In this document: piece by piece, positions 35,502 to 44,136 of the stretch | Layout of the letters: the number at the start of each line of letters is the position of its first letter | How positions within the stretch are numbered: position 1 is the first letter of the stretch | NCBI GenBank assembly: GCA_963840445.1 | Contig: CAWIZC010000018.1 | Span: 322,343-386,342 of the forward strand | Reading direction: 5' to 3' | DNA: 64,000 bases | DNA from: AWTP1-13 sp963840445 | GTDB lineage: Bacteria; Pseudomonadota; Alphaproteobacteria; Rhizobiales; Hyphomicrobiaceae | Notes under the pieces: generated by a model | The model's database searches: none | The model's input: the letters and a program-made list of their open reading frames with translations, nothing else | Told to the model about the DNA's origin: nothing | Made by a program: the position numbers and the translations under genes

Positions 35502-36674
35502 TCACTCGAAGGGCAGGCCGACGTAGTTTTCGGCGAGCGTGGTCTGGCCGGCCTTCGAGCTGGTGATGTAGGCGAGCTCGGCAGCCTGTGCGCGCCGCTC
35601 GAAGGCGCTGGCTTCGGGGAAGCGGTGGGTGAGGCTCGTCATCCACCAGGAGAAGCGCTGCGCCTTCCACACGCGGGCCAGGCATTTCGCCGAATAACCG
35701 TCGAGCAGCGTCGTGCTGCCGGTCTTGTAGTAGGCGATCAGGGCCTCGGCCAGGAAGCGCACGTCGGCCGCCGCAAGGTTGAGGCCCTTGGCCCCGGTCG
35801 GGGGCACGATGTGCGCGGCATCGCCGGCCAGGAACAGCCGGCCGTGGCGCATCGGCTCGGCCACGAATGAGCGCAGCGGCGCCACGCTCTTCTCGATCGA
35901 CGGGCCGGTAACGAGGGCCGCGGCAACGTCCGACGGCAGGCGCCGTTTCAACTCGCTCCAGAAGCGATCGTCCGACCAGTCGGCGGGATCCTCGTCGGCC
36001 GGGACCTGCAGATAGTAGCGGCTACGCGTCAGCGAGCGCATGGTGCACAGCGCGAAGCCGCGCTCGTGGTTGGAGTAGATCAGCTCGTGATTGACGGGCC
36101 GCGTATCGGACAGGATGCCGAGCCAGCCGAACGGATAGACTTTCTCGTAGATGCGGATCATTTCCTGCGGGATGGCCTGGCGGCTAATGCCGTGAAAGCC
36201 GTCGCAGCCGGCGATGAAGTCGCAGGCGATGTCATGGCTCTCCCCGCTCTTGGTATAGTGCAGGCGCGGCGCTTGGCCGGTCAGGCCGTGCAGGCTGACG
36301 TCCTCCGCCTCGTAGATGATCGGCCTGCCGGTTGCTTCGTGGGCGTCCATCAGGTCTCTCTGGATCTCGGCCTGGCCGTAGATGGTGACGGACTTGCCGG
36401 ACAGCGCCTTGAGGTCGATGCGCCGACGCTTGCCGTCGAACGCCAGCTCGACGCCGTCGTGCAGCAGCCGCTCGCGGTTGAGGCGGTCGCCGACGCCGAT
36501 CTCGTTCAGCAGGTCGACGGTACCTTGCTCGAGCAGGCCGGCGCGGATGCGGGCGCGCAGGTATTCGGGCGTGCGCCGCTCCAGCACAATCGTTTCGATG
36601 CCGGCAAGACCCAGCAAACGGGCAAGTAGCAGTCCGGAGGGTCCGCCACCGACAATCCCGACCTGCGTGCGCAT
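35502..36674 (-). CDS. pobA: 4-hydroxybenzoate 3-monooxygenase
   Basis: 390 residues, the standard PobA length. FAD motif GIVGGGPSGLLLARLL at 6-21, ERRTPEYLRARIRAGLLEQGTVDLL, and the second FAD motif GDAAHIVPPTGAKGLNLA near 285. PobA converts 4-hydroxybenzoate to protocatechuate with NADPH. The start at 36674 (AGAGGT upstream) matches the family better than in-frame 36722. A perfect dyad at 36735-36755 lies in its promoter. No PobR gene is adjacent. Confidence 0.92.
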   Translation of the reverse strand: MRTQVGIVGGGPSGLLLARLLGLAGIETIVLERRTPEYLRARIRAGLLEQGTVDLLNEIGVGDRLNRERLLHDGVELAFDGKRRRIDLKALSGKSVTIYGQAEIQRDLMDAHEATGRPIIYEAEDVSLHGLTGQAPRLHYTKSGESHDIACDFIAGCDGFHGISRQAIPQEMIRIYEKVYPFGWLGILSDTRPVNHELIYSNHERGFALCTMRSLTRSRYYLQVPADEDPADWSDDRFWSELKRRLPSDVAAALVTGPSIEKSVAPLRSFVAEPMRHGRLFLAGDAAHIVPPTGAKGLNLAAADVRFLAEALIAYYKTGSTTLLDGYSAKCLARVWKAQRFSWWMTSLTHRFPEASAFERRAQAAELAYITSSKAGQTTLAENYVGLPFE

Positions 36675-36734
36675 GCCTGACCTCTCGAGCCGCCTCTCGG
36701 CGTGTTCTACGCGCGCCTGCAAAGCTTGTCAGCA

Positions 36735-36755
36735 TTAGTTTGAGCGTCAAACTAA
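36735..36755. promoter_or_regulatory. Operator upstream of pobA
   Basis: TTAGTTTGA (36735-36743), GCG, TCAAACTAA (36747-36755): perfect 9+3+9 dyad, 60 bases before pobA. Confidence 0.65.
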
Positions 36756-37313
36756 CTGGGCGAAGCGCAGCCGCGAGTTCACCATGCGCGCCAGAAGCGC
36801 GCCCGAGCTATCCCCGAGCGTCTGCGCAATGCGACGATACTGGCACCTCGGCCCAACGAGGGGCGCCATCGCGAGGCGTCTCAATGGTGCGAGCCGGGGG
36901 TCGTATCCGGGTAGCCCGCCAAGGGCGCTCCGCTGCACGTGGCCAGTTGGGTCACTCGCTGGAGCCGCGCAGCAGAAACCGGATACGACGCGGAGCGTCC
37001 GTGCCAGCATGGACTGCCCGATTACAACAGAGCCAGGCGTCGGACGCCCCGCTCCCTCGGTTTTACGAAGCTGACACTCGCTGGGCGCGACCGTCAGGAA
37101 GAAACGGCGCGTGAGCAAGCGGATGACCGGCGCAGAACTGTGCGCCGGGGCCGCAGTCGCGCCGCCGAGCGCACTTGCGCGCTAAGGAAAGGGTATCAAC
37201 GAATAGTTGCTCCGATGCGGGACGATGACACCGTTTCGCCGTTGATGGGGTATAGCGGCTCCGGCCCCGCCGCCAACAAAGCGGCAAACACAACCGAATA
37301 GGAGACTGCTGCC
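36756..37313. other. Long non-coding gap rich in inverted repeats, upstream of rtcB
   Basis: No credible protein is encoded. GTCGTATCCGG (36900-36910) pairs perfectly with CCGGATACGAC (36979-36989). CCGGCGCA (37127-37134) pairs perfectly with TGCGCCGG (37141-37148). The region could hold a structured RNA or only promoters. Confidence 0.35.
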
Positions 37314-38528
37314 ATGGCCGGCCCGGAGGTCATCGAGACGGGCTATGCGCCGATCAAGGCCTGGGTCGAGGGCGTGCCGGTCGAGGACCAGGCGCGCCGC
37401 CAGCTGTTCAACATCGCCGCGCTGCCGTTCATCCACCACCACGTGGCCATCATGCCGGACGTGCACTTCGGCAAGGGCGCAACCGTTGGCTCGGTGATTG
37501 CCACCAAGGCGGCGATCGTACCGGCGGCGGTGGGCGTCGATATCGGTTGCGGCATGATGGCGGTGCGCACAACGCTGAAGGCGGGCGACCTGCCCGACAG
37601 CCTGCACAAGCTGCGGGTCGGCATCGAGGCAGCCGTTCCGCACGGCGGCATCGGCATCAAGGGCGGCTGGAAGGATGGCGTACCGAACGCGGTCGCGCGC
37701 CGCTTTTCCGACAGCGGGCTGGCCGAAGGGCTGCAGACGCTGGAGGACAAGCACCCGTCGATCCGCGAGGCGCAGAGCGTCACGCACCTGGGTTCGCTCG
37801 GGGGCGGCAACCATTTCATCGAGGTGTGCCTCGACGAGGCAGACCACGTGTGGGTGATGCTGCATTCCGGTTCGCGCGGCATCGGCAACCGCATCGGCAC
37901 GTACTTCATCTCCAAGGCGCGCGATGCGCTGGAGCGGCGTCAGCTGACGCGGCCGCTGTTGGACCGCGACCTCGCCTGGCTGGAGGAGGGGGAGCCTCTG
38001 TTTGCGGACTACGTCGAGGCGGTGGCCTGGGCGCAGGAGTTCGCACGTCACAATCGCGAGGTGATGATGGCGGCGACGCTGCGCGTCTTGCGCGAGCAGC
38101 TGCCGCCCTTCCAGATGGAGAAGCAGGCCATCAACTGCCATCACAACTACGTCGAGCGCGAGCAGCACTTCGGCGAGCAGGTGTGGGTGACGCGCAAGGG
38201 CGCGGTGCGGGCCGGCAACGGCGACCTTGGCATCATCCCAGGCTCGATGGGCGCGAAGTCCTACATCGTGCGCGGCAAGGGCAATGCCGAGAGCTTCCAG
38301 TCCTGCTCGCACGGGGCCGGGCGAGCCATGTCGCGGGGCGAGGCCAAGCGGCGCTTCACGCTGGCCGACCATGCGGCCGCCACCCAGGGCGTCGAATGCC
38401 GCAAGGACGCCGGCGTGATCGACGAGACGCCGATGGCCTACAAGAACATCGATGCGGTGATGGCCGCGCAGACCGACCTCGTCGAGGTCCTGCACACGCT
38501 GCGGCAGATCATTTGCGTGAAGGGGTGA
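37314..38528 (+). CDS. rtcB: RNA-splicing ligase RtcB
   Basis: 404 residues, AGGAGA ribosome site. Metal and GMP site motifs are complete: MPDVHFGKGATVGSVIATK, VGVDIGCGMMAVR (active Cys), LGGGNHFIEV, HSGSRG, NCHHNY, and GSMGAKSYIV near the guanylylated His in CSHGAGR. RtcB joins 2',3'-cyclic-phosphate or 3'-phosphate RNA ends to 5'-OH ends. It lacks a neighbouring rtcA, rtcR or archease, so it stands alone as a repair ligase. Confidence 0.95.
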   Translation: MAGPEVIETGYAPIKAWVEGVPVEDQARRQLFNIAALPFIHHHVAIMPDVHFGKGATVGSVIATKAAIVPAAVGVDIGCGMMAVRTTLKAGDLPDSLHKLRVGIEAAVPHGGIGIKGGWKDGVPNAVARRFSDSGLAEGLQTLEDKHPSIREAQSVTHLGSLGGGNHFIEVCLDEADHVWVMLHSGSRGIGNRIGTYFISKARDALERRQLTRPLLDRDLAWLEEGEPLFADYVEAVAWAQEFARHNREVMMAATLRVLREQLPPFQMEKQAINCHHNYVEREQHFGEQVWVTRKGAVRAGNGDLGIIPGSMGAKSYIVRGKGNAESFQSCSHGAGRAMSRGEAKRRFTLADHAAATQGVECRKDAGVIDETPMAYKNIDAVMAAQTDLVEVLHTLRQIICVKG

Positions 38529-38547
38529 GGCGCTCGCGGGTGGGGCC

Positions 38548-38955
38548 TCACCGCTTCGGCAGCCGATCGAAGCTCAGCAGGCCGTCCGGAATTACGTGGA
38601 ACGGCTGTTTGTCCACCGTGTAGATCGCCATCTGCGGCGCGCCGAACACGCTTGGATCATCGAGTGTGCCGACTTTCAGGATCACCGCCGGCAATCCCGG
38701 TCGCCGCGTGGTGAGGTGCGTGCCGCAGTCGGCGCAGAATTCGCGCGTCACCGGCTGCTCCAGATCGCTGCGCTTGAACTGCTTCGGCGTGCCTTTGCTG
38801 TAGCGGAAGCCATCAGGCGGCACGAGTAGGAACATGTTCGGGGAGCCGCCGCTGATGTACTGGCATTCGCGGCAGTGGCACTGCGCCTTCAAGGTCGGCT
38901 CGCCCTCGGCTACGTACCGCACCTGGCCGCAATAGCACCCGCCCTCCAGTTTCAT
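38548..38955 (-). CDS. GFA/CENP-V-type zinc protein
   Basis: 135 residues with the GFA zinc pattern: CYCGQVRY, CHCRECQ and CADCGTHL. Family members resemble glutathione-dependent formaldehyde-activating enzyme, but most have no tested activity. It is convergent with rtcB, with 19 bases between stops. Confidence 0.88.
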   Translation of the reverse strand: MKLEGGCYCGQVRYVAEGEPTLKAQCHCRECQYISGGSPNMFLLVPPDGFRYSKGTPKQFKRSDLEQPVTREFCADCGTHLTTRRPGLPAVILKVGTLDDPSVFGAPQMAIYTVDKQPFHVIPDGLLSFDRLPKR

Positions 38956-39062
38956 GGCTCGCTCCCGATGTCGCCTGCGTCTGACGGCAGACTACGATCA
39001 TCGGTTGATCGGCGACAGCCCGCTCTGCGCGTTTGCAGAGGGCGTCGGAGGCCATTCCGGCC

Positions 39063-39365
39063 TCACGCCGCTTTCGACATCCACGGGCGCTTGGAGCGCG
39101 GCGCGGACGAGCGGACGCGCGTGCTCTTGGCGGCGAGGTGTGCCTTCACGCAGGCGATGAGGTCGCCGACGCTGGCGAAGCCGTCCAGCTCCTGGTCGTA
39201 GCCGATCTGGATGGCGAAGGCGTCCTCGATGTCGAGCACGATCAGGGGCAGGTCGAGCCGGTCGATGCCGAGCTCGGAAAAGCGCGTCCATCCGGCGACC
39301 GGATAGCCGAGGTCACGGGCGTACTGCTTGAGGATGGCGATGATTCTGGCTGTCGGGTCTTGCAT
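39063..39365 (-). CDS. Acyl-carrier-like protein lacking the phosphopantetheine serine
   Basis: 100 residues. The fold pattern of an acyl carrier protein is clear (RIIAILKQYARDLG, FSELGIDRLDLPLIVLDIEDAF, SVGDLIACVKAHLA). The invariant DSL motif reads D35-R36-L37, so the serine that carries 4'-phosphopantetheine is Arg. It therefore cannot be a normal holo-ACP. The tail (STRVRSSAPRSKRPWMSKAA) is basic. No fatty-acid or polyketide enzymes are nearby. It may be a structural or regulatory ACP mimic. Confidence 0.7.
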   Translation of the reverse strand: MQDPTARIIAILKQYARDLGYPVAGWTRFSELGIDRLDLPLIVLDIEDAFAIQIGYDQELDGFASVGDLIACVKAHLAAKSTRVRSSAPRSKRPWMSKAA

Positions 39366-39484
39366 GGCACTCTCGCGTGGATGACGACTGATCTCGATGT
39401 CAGCGACCCTAGGCATCCCGAGCCGGCCACGCTGTTCCCGCGGGAACGCGTACGCGCAAACTGAAATCCCGGCCTGAGCCAAGC

Positions 39485-39769
39485 TCAGAGCCGGGATCCA
39501 GCATCATGATCAACGTATGGGTTGGCTGTGCGTCCGGAACCCAGCCGATCTGTCGGCACGTCCCAGAAGGTTCGGGTCGCCTCGCCATAAGCGCGGCCTT
39601 TGTCGGAGCCGACGTCCTGCAGGGCGCGGTCGTCCAGACGCATCAACATGCGGCGCTCTTTGCGCACCTGCATGGCGAGCCCGATGGCCAGGGCGAAGTT
39701 CGAGAAGCGGGTGGCGAAGTGCGCAAGCCCCGTCCAGGGCCGCAGCGCCGCCGATGCAATGCTGGACAT
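39485..39769 (-). CDS. DUF1127 (YjiS-like) small protein
   Basis: 94 residues from MSSIASAALRPW. A hydrophobic N-terminal stretch precedes the DUF1127 core (RKERRMLMRLDDRALQDVGSDKGRAYGEATRTFWD), an arginine-rich helix. Family members bind RNA or act in phosphate and stress metabolism in alphaproteobacteria. It is divergent from the LysR gene, with a 120-base AT-rich shared promoter region. Confidence 0.7.
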   Translation of the reverse strand: MSSIASAALRPWTGLAHFATRFSNFALAIGLAMQVRKERRMLMRLDDRALQDVGSDKGRAYGEATRTFWDVPTDRLGSGRTANPYVDHDAGSRL

Positions 39770-39889
39770 TGTTTTGCTCCGTGTTTGGCGACAGTGGCGA
39801 TGGTTTACCTTTTCCCCTTGCATAACTAAAACGAATGTTATTTATGTTCTGCATCACGGTCCCTTAATCAAGAAGCCTGAGCCAGAGCC

Positions 39890-40822
39890 ATGCGTCGTGA
39901 CATCGATATCGCCCTGCTGCGCGCCTTCGTCGCCGTCGTCGAGACGGGTAGCGTCACGGGCGCCGCCAACCTGCTCAACCTCACCCAGGCGGCGGTCAGC
40001 CAGCAGGTGAAGCGCCTCGAGGAGGTGTTCGGCACCGAGCTATTCGAGCGCCATCACAAGCGGTTGGTGCTCAAGCCGAACGGCGAGCGACTGATGGCAC
40101 ACGCGCAGCGCATGATCGCCCTCAATGACGAGGTGTGGGGCGCCATGAGCGCGCCAGCCTATGAGGGCGAGGTGCGCCTCGGCGTGCCGCACGACATCGT
40201 CGGCACCTATCTGCCGCCGATCCTGCGCCGCTTCGACAAGGCCTGGCCGCGCGTGCGCGTGTCGCTCAAGTGCACCACCACGCCAAACCTGCTGGAGCTG
40301 CTGCGGCAGGGCAGCATCGATCTGACGCTCACCACCGAGGAGCGCTGCGGACGCAACGGCGAGACGCTGATCGAGGACCAGCTGGTGTGGATCGGAGCCA
40401 TCAATGGCCTGGCGCATCGACGCAATCCGCTGCCGGTCTCGATCGGTGATGAAAAGTGCGAGTTCCGCGGCTCGGTGCTGAAGGCGCTGGCCGGCGCGGG
40501 TCTCGATTGGCGCCCGGTATGCGAGGTGTCCAGCATGGAGCCGCTGCTCGCCTCGATGGAAGCCGATCTGGCGGTCGGCCCGATGCTGCGGCGCTCGACA
40601 CCCGACTATCTGCAAGTCATCGACAAGGACGCACGCCTGCCGCGTCTGCCGGTGTTCCTGGTCAACATGTACCTGCCGCCGGCGCGGCAGAGCGAGGTAG
40701 CCGTGGAGCTGGCGCGGCACATCCGCCAGGAATTCGAGTCGCGCTTCCGGCGCTACGACAGCCACGAGTTCGTCGTGCGCGCCCGGCGCAGACTGGATAC
40801 CGTGACGGCGCTGGCACGCTAA
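39890..40822 (+). CDS. LysR-type regulator
   Basis: 310 residues. Helix-turn-helix at about 20-45 (GSVTGAANLLNLTQAAVSQQVKRLEEVFGTELFERH), followed by the periplasmic-binding-like sensor domain (GEVRLGVPHDIVGTYLPPILRRFDKAWPRVRVSL). Such regulators usually act on the divergent gene, here the DUF1127 protein; direct targets are unknown. Confidence 0.88.
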   Translation: MRRDIDIALLRAFVAVVETGSVTGAANLLNLTQAAVSQQVKRLEEVFGTELFERHHKRLVLKPNGERLMAHAQRMIALNDEVWGAMSAPAYEGEVRLGVPHDIVGTYLPPILRRFDKAWPRVRVSLKCTTTPNLLELLRQGSIDLTLTTEERCGRNGETLIEDQLVWIGAINGLAHRRNPLPVSIGDEKCEFRGSVLKALAGAGLDWRPVCEVSSMEPLLASMEADLAVGPMLRRSTPDYLQVIDKDARLPRLPVFLVNMYLPPARQSEVAVELARHIRQEFESRFRRYDSHEFVVRARRRLDTVTALAR

Positions 40823-40958
40823 GCCTGATAGGCGTCGGCGGCGACGCCAAGCGTCGAGCGATTGCCTGACGCCTCGGGCAATCGGGTTCGCATCCACCAC
40901 ACCGTGTTTCCTGTGATCGTGGCGGGAAGGGCGCCATCGACGCGCTCCCGGGACACCG

Positions 40959-41036
40959 AAGCAGGTCAACATCTTCGGCTACTTCTACGACATCGACCAA
41001 GGCACCCTCACCGAGGTGGTGGCCGATAGGAGCTAG
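40959..41036 (+). pseudogene. Short remnant resembling the C-terminus of a carbonic-anhydrase-like protein
   Basis: Twenty-five codons and a TAG (KQVNIFGYFYDIDQGTLTEV...) recall the conserved GWxYDIxTGxL ending of beta-carbonic anhydrases. No upstream coding sequence continues it in any frame, so it would be a leftover fragment of a deleted gene. Confidence 0.25.
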
Positions 41037-41138
41037 GCTGACCTCGGTCGGCATCGGTGGTTTCGATACTATTGAAGACCACGAGCGTGGTCGTGTAGGT
41101 GTGCATGACCCCTCGTACAGGAAGTAGCCGAGCACGAC

Positions 41139-42032
41139 ATGGCGGGTCTGACGGAGAAAATTTCGAGCGCTTGGCGTCGGCGCTGGTGGCAGCCGGATGC
41201 GGCGGCGCTGGCAGCCTACGCCGGCTTGCGGCCAATGACGGTGATCACCGGCGCGTCCGGAGGAATCGGGCTGGCGCTGGCCCGGCAGTTCGCGCGCGGC
41301 CGACATGACCTGCTGCTGATCGCGCGCAACCCCGAACCGTTGGAGGCGGCAGCTGCCACTATCCGGGCCGACGGCAAAGTCGAAGTTGCAGCACTGGCTC
41401 TCGATATCACGGCGCCCGACGCAATCGCCCGCATCGAGGCGACATTGGCCCAGCACGGCGCCTACGCCGACGTGCTGGTGAACAGCGCCGGCATCGGGCT
41501 GGCCGGGCCATTCCTGGAGCAAGCGCCCGAGGAACTCGACCAGCTGGTCGATCTCAACGTCCGCGCACTGACCGCCCTGACGCGGCACTTTCTAGCCGGC
41601 ATGCGCGCTCGCGGACGCGGCGGAATTCTCAATCTCGCCTCGGCTGGCGGCTATGCACCCGGCCCCTATCAGGCGGCCTACTATGCGAGCAAGGCATACG
41701 TGATCTCGCTGAGCGAAGCGGTGGCGGCCGAGACGGCCGGGGAAGGTGTGCGCATTTGCGTGCTGGCTCCGGGCCCCGTGGCCACCCCGTTCCACGAGCG
41801 CATGCGCGGCGAGAGCGGCCTCTATCTGCAACTGCTGCCGGTCTCCGGCCCGGACAGCGTGGCCCGCGCCGGCTACCTCGCATTTGCGCTCGGCTGGCGG
41901 GTGGTCGTCCCAGGGCTGGTTGCGCCGGTCTTGGCCCTCGCTATGCGCCTGACGCCGCACAGAATACTGGTTCCGATCGTGGGCTGGCTGCTGAAGCCGC
42001 GTGGGACCGATGGGGAGCATGCTCGACGCTAG
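41139..42032 (+). CDS. Short-chain dehydrogenase with canonical active site
   Basis: 297 residues: TGASGGIG at 38-45, NSAG near 115, Ser in LASAGGY and YYASK as the Tyr-x3-Lys pair, all present. The C-terminus carries a hydrophobic stretch (VVVPGLVAPVLALAMRL), as in membrane-associated SDRs of the DltE/YqjQ type. It serves as an internal contrast to the three tetrad-less SDRs. Confidence 0.85.
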   Translation: MAGLTEKISSAWRRRWWQPDAAALAAYAGLRPMTVITGASGGIGLALARQFARGRHDLLLIARNPEPLEAAAATIRADGKVEVAALALDITAPDAIARIEATLAQHGAYADVLVNSAGIGLAGPFLEQAPEELDQLVDLNVRALTALTRHFLAGMRARGRGGILNLASAGGYAPGPYQAAYYASKAYVISLSEAVAAETAGEGVRICVLAPGPVATPFHERMRGESGLYLQLLPVSGPDSVARAGYLAFALGWRVVVPGLVAPVLALAMRLTPHRILVPIVGWLLKPRGTDGEHARR

Positions 42033-42368
42033 GCCCGGGGGCGGCTGCACGATGCTGCTCCCGGCACGCGCGGAGGAAGCCAGGAAAGCCTGCCAACCCC
42101 AGCCCAACCCTCGGCCCAGGGTGGATCAATGACCCAATTCGAGCGGGCGTTCGCAAATTCGTAACGCAAGCCGGCTCTTATAGAGGGAAGCGGCGGGATC
42201 CAGTATTGCGTACCCGAAGCTCCGTGCGGCCGGGCAGCGCAGAAACGTCACGTTTCTTCTGTCCGGCCGCACTGGTTTCTGCCGCCAGGCGCGCCGGCAC
42301 CAAAGCCCTGACAATAGAAGCGTCCGCCTCAGTTGCAGGAGTGCGGTTGAGCGGAAATCCGCTTCCGC
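42033..42368. other. Gap, one hairpin only
   Basis: No gene seen. GAGCGGAA (42349-42356) pairs with TTCCGCTC (42363-42370) at the 3' end of the leftward gene, without a T-run. Confidence 0.35.
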
Positions 42369-42647
42369 TCAGTTCTGTTTCGCGCGCGGGTCCAGCTGTT
42401 GCTGCATCCTGAAGCGCGCGCGATCGCTGGTGACGCGCCGGCACGTGACTTCCCAATCCCGTCGCGTCATATGCGTGGCTTCGTCCCAATCCTTCATGCA
42501 GTCCTTGAAGTAGGTCTCGGCCAACTCCTTTTCGCTGACCGTCAGCTCGGGGTCGGTGGCCGCCTTGGCGGTGGATGCATGCCCGAGCGCGAGCGCACAT
42601 AGCAAGCCGACTGCCGTAAGCGTGGGAAATGAACGCAAGCGAAACAT
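42369..42647 (-). CDS. Small secreted protein, unknown
   Basis: 92 residues. A signal peptide (MFRLRSFPTLTAVGLLCALALGHASTAKA) is followed by a charged helical domain with two Cys (TYFKDCMKDWDEATHMTRRDWEVTCRRV), which could form one disulfide. No family recognised. The flanking genes are also small and secreted. Confidence 0.6.
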   Translation of the reverse strand: MFRLRSFPTLTAVGLLCALALGHASTAKAATDPELTVSEKELAETYFKDCMKDWDEATHMTRRDWEVTCRRVTSDRARFRMQQQLDPRAKQN

Positions 42648-42905
42648 CGGTCGCCCTTGTCTGTGTTATCGATGGAACCGCGCGGCATGGCCGCAAGACC
42701 GCCCTCTTCCGCAGGGGCAGTGAAATGCATCCGGGGTGCGCGGCGCCATCCGGGCAATTGCTGATAGAGCGGCGGGACTTTGCCTAGGTCTGCCCAGCAT
42801 TGCCGAACCGGACGCACTGGCTCAACAAAGCGAATGCGGATGTAGGTGAAACCTCGACCGCTGCGGCCCGTAGCTGCAACTGTACGAATTGGGCCGGAGG
42901 TCGTC

Positions 42906-43043
42906 GTGTCACGTCACCTGATGGCGAAGTGCTCGATCGGGCTGGCCGTCTGTGCCGTGGCCTTCAGCCTCGTCGTCGGGCTCACTGATCCGACGATTTC
43001 CGGATCCGGTCGCACGATGGGCGGCACATCTCTCTCACCCTGA
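42906..43043 (+). CDS. Possible tiny secreted or membrane peptide
   Basis: 45 residues from a GTG with GGAGG five bases upstream. VSRHLMAKC is followed by a hydrophobic stretch (SIGLAVCAVAFSLVVGLT) and a Ser/Gly/Thr-rich end. Support is the ribosome site and the signal-like pattern; no homology recognised. Confidence 0.35.
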   Translation: MSRHLMAKCSIGLAVCAVAFSLVVGLTDPTISGSGRTMGGTSLSP

Positions 43044-43336
43044 TCGCGGCGGCTCGATGCTGCACGCCGGCACGATCGACGGCCGCGGGGACAAGGTCCA
43101 TGACATGGCGGCCAGGACGGCGGTGTCGTGGCGGCGCGGCGAAAGGCTGGTCCTCCGTCCGGCCTTCTCGCTGTCGCTGCAGCTCATCTCGGTTTGAGAT
43201 CTGGCGTCGCGGCAGTGTGCTTGGCGCTGGATCGATGCGCATGATCGCAAGTGCTTCGCTCTGCCGGAGTTGCGAAACCTTCCTGCACGCAGCCCGTATC
43301 TCCGCAGGTCGGGGAACAACGACAAGGAGATGCCAC

Positions 43337-43585
43337 ATGAAAGCAAAGTCCGTCCTATCAGCGGGACTCGGTGCGCTTGCCCTTGCACTGGTCGCGCCCG
43401 CAGCCGAGGCCGCACCCGCCGGAGGTCTCGCCGGTGCGATCGACCGCGATGCCGCCAAGGTGATCGAACAGGTGACGTGGAAGCGCCACTGGCACTGCTA
43501 CTGGTATCACGGCTATCGCCGTTGCTATTGGGGCCATCGCCACTATGGATGGTACCGTCACCATCATCACTATCGCTATTGGTGA
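43337..43585 (+). CDS. Secreted His/Tyr/Trp-rich small protein
   Basis: 82 residues with an AAGGAGA site. A signal peptide (to AAEAAPA) and a short linker lead into a tail from about residue 47 where nearly every residue is His, Tyr, Trp, Arg or Gly (WKRHWHCYWYHGYRRCYWGH and so on, ending HHHHYRYW). Two Cys could pair. The composition suggests metal or haem binding or a structural role in the envelope. Similar short HxHY-rich secreted proteins occur in rhizobia and relatives without known function. Confidence 0.65.
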   Translation: MKAKSVLSAGLGALALALVAPAAEAAPAGGLAGAIDRDAAKVIEQVTWKRHWHCYWYHGYRRCYWGHRHYGWYRHHHHYRYW

Positions 43586-43644
43586 GCCCGCGAGCCGCCT
43601 GGGTGCCCACCTGGGCGGCTCGTCACGTGTGAAGGTCGCGACCC

Positions 43645-44136
43645 TCAGGTGGCGTGATCCAGGATCGACACGATCAGCGCCCTGGCACGTGCGTAGATGC
43701 CAGGGGCTTCGCTCTCGCGTGGGCCGCCGATGCCGAGCGTCAGGTGCGGACCGAACCGCGCCCGCTGGGTACCCAGCCAAGTCGCAGCCTGATCTGCCGA
43801 CACCGGCGCGCTGGCCTGCACGACCAGGAGCGGCTTGGCATATCGATGCGCGCAGTGGTGCGCCCGCATGGTGCCGATCGAGACCGACAGACCGTCGTGA
43901 TCGGTAATGATCAGCGTCGCATCGCTGTCGCGCACATTCCAGCGGGTGCGCTGCAGCGGATGCGGGAGCGGCGTTTCCCTGAGCTTGGGGTACTTGGTCA
44001 GCAACCCCGGCGGATCGGGAAGGTCCTCGGCCCAGCCGCCCTTTGGACACCAGCCGCCCCACGCCATTTGGCGCTCGATGGCCACATCAAGCGCCGCACG
44101 GTCCACACCGGTCTGGCCGCCGCTGACGATCTTCAT
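43645..44136 (-). CDS. Putative molybdenum carrier family protein
   Basis: 163 residues: MKIVSGGQTGVDRAALDVAIERQMAWGGWCPKGGWAEDLP and TRWNVRDSDATLIITD match the Mo-carrier family (PF12694 type), related to a molybdenum-storage-like Rossmann protein of the SLOG group. It directly follows a molybdenum hydroxylase operon on the same strand and overlaps its last gene as drawn, which supports a link to molybdenum enzymes. Confidence 0.8.
   Translation of the reverse strand: MKIVSGGQTGVDRAALDVAIERQMAWGGWCPKGGWAEDLPDPPGLLTKYPKLRETPLPHPLQRTRWNVRDSDATLIITDHDGLSVSIGTMRAHHCAHRYAKPLLVVQASAPVSADQAATWLGTQRARFGPHLTLGIGGPRESEAPGIYARARALIVSILDHAT

Noticed and set aside
36740..37118. Opposing open frames of 120-125 codons in the gap before rtcB
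   Set aside because: Neither has a plausible ribosome site or protein-like composition; the two overlap each other.
37063..37293. tRNA-like segment near rtcB
   Set aside because: No cloverleaf with a T-loop GTTCRA sequence could be drawn.
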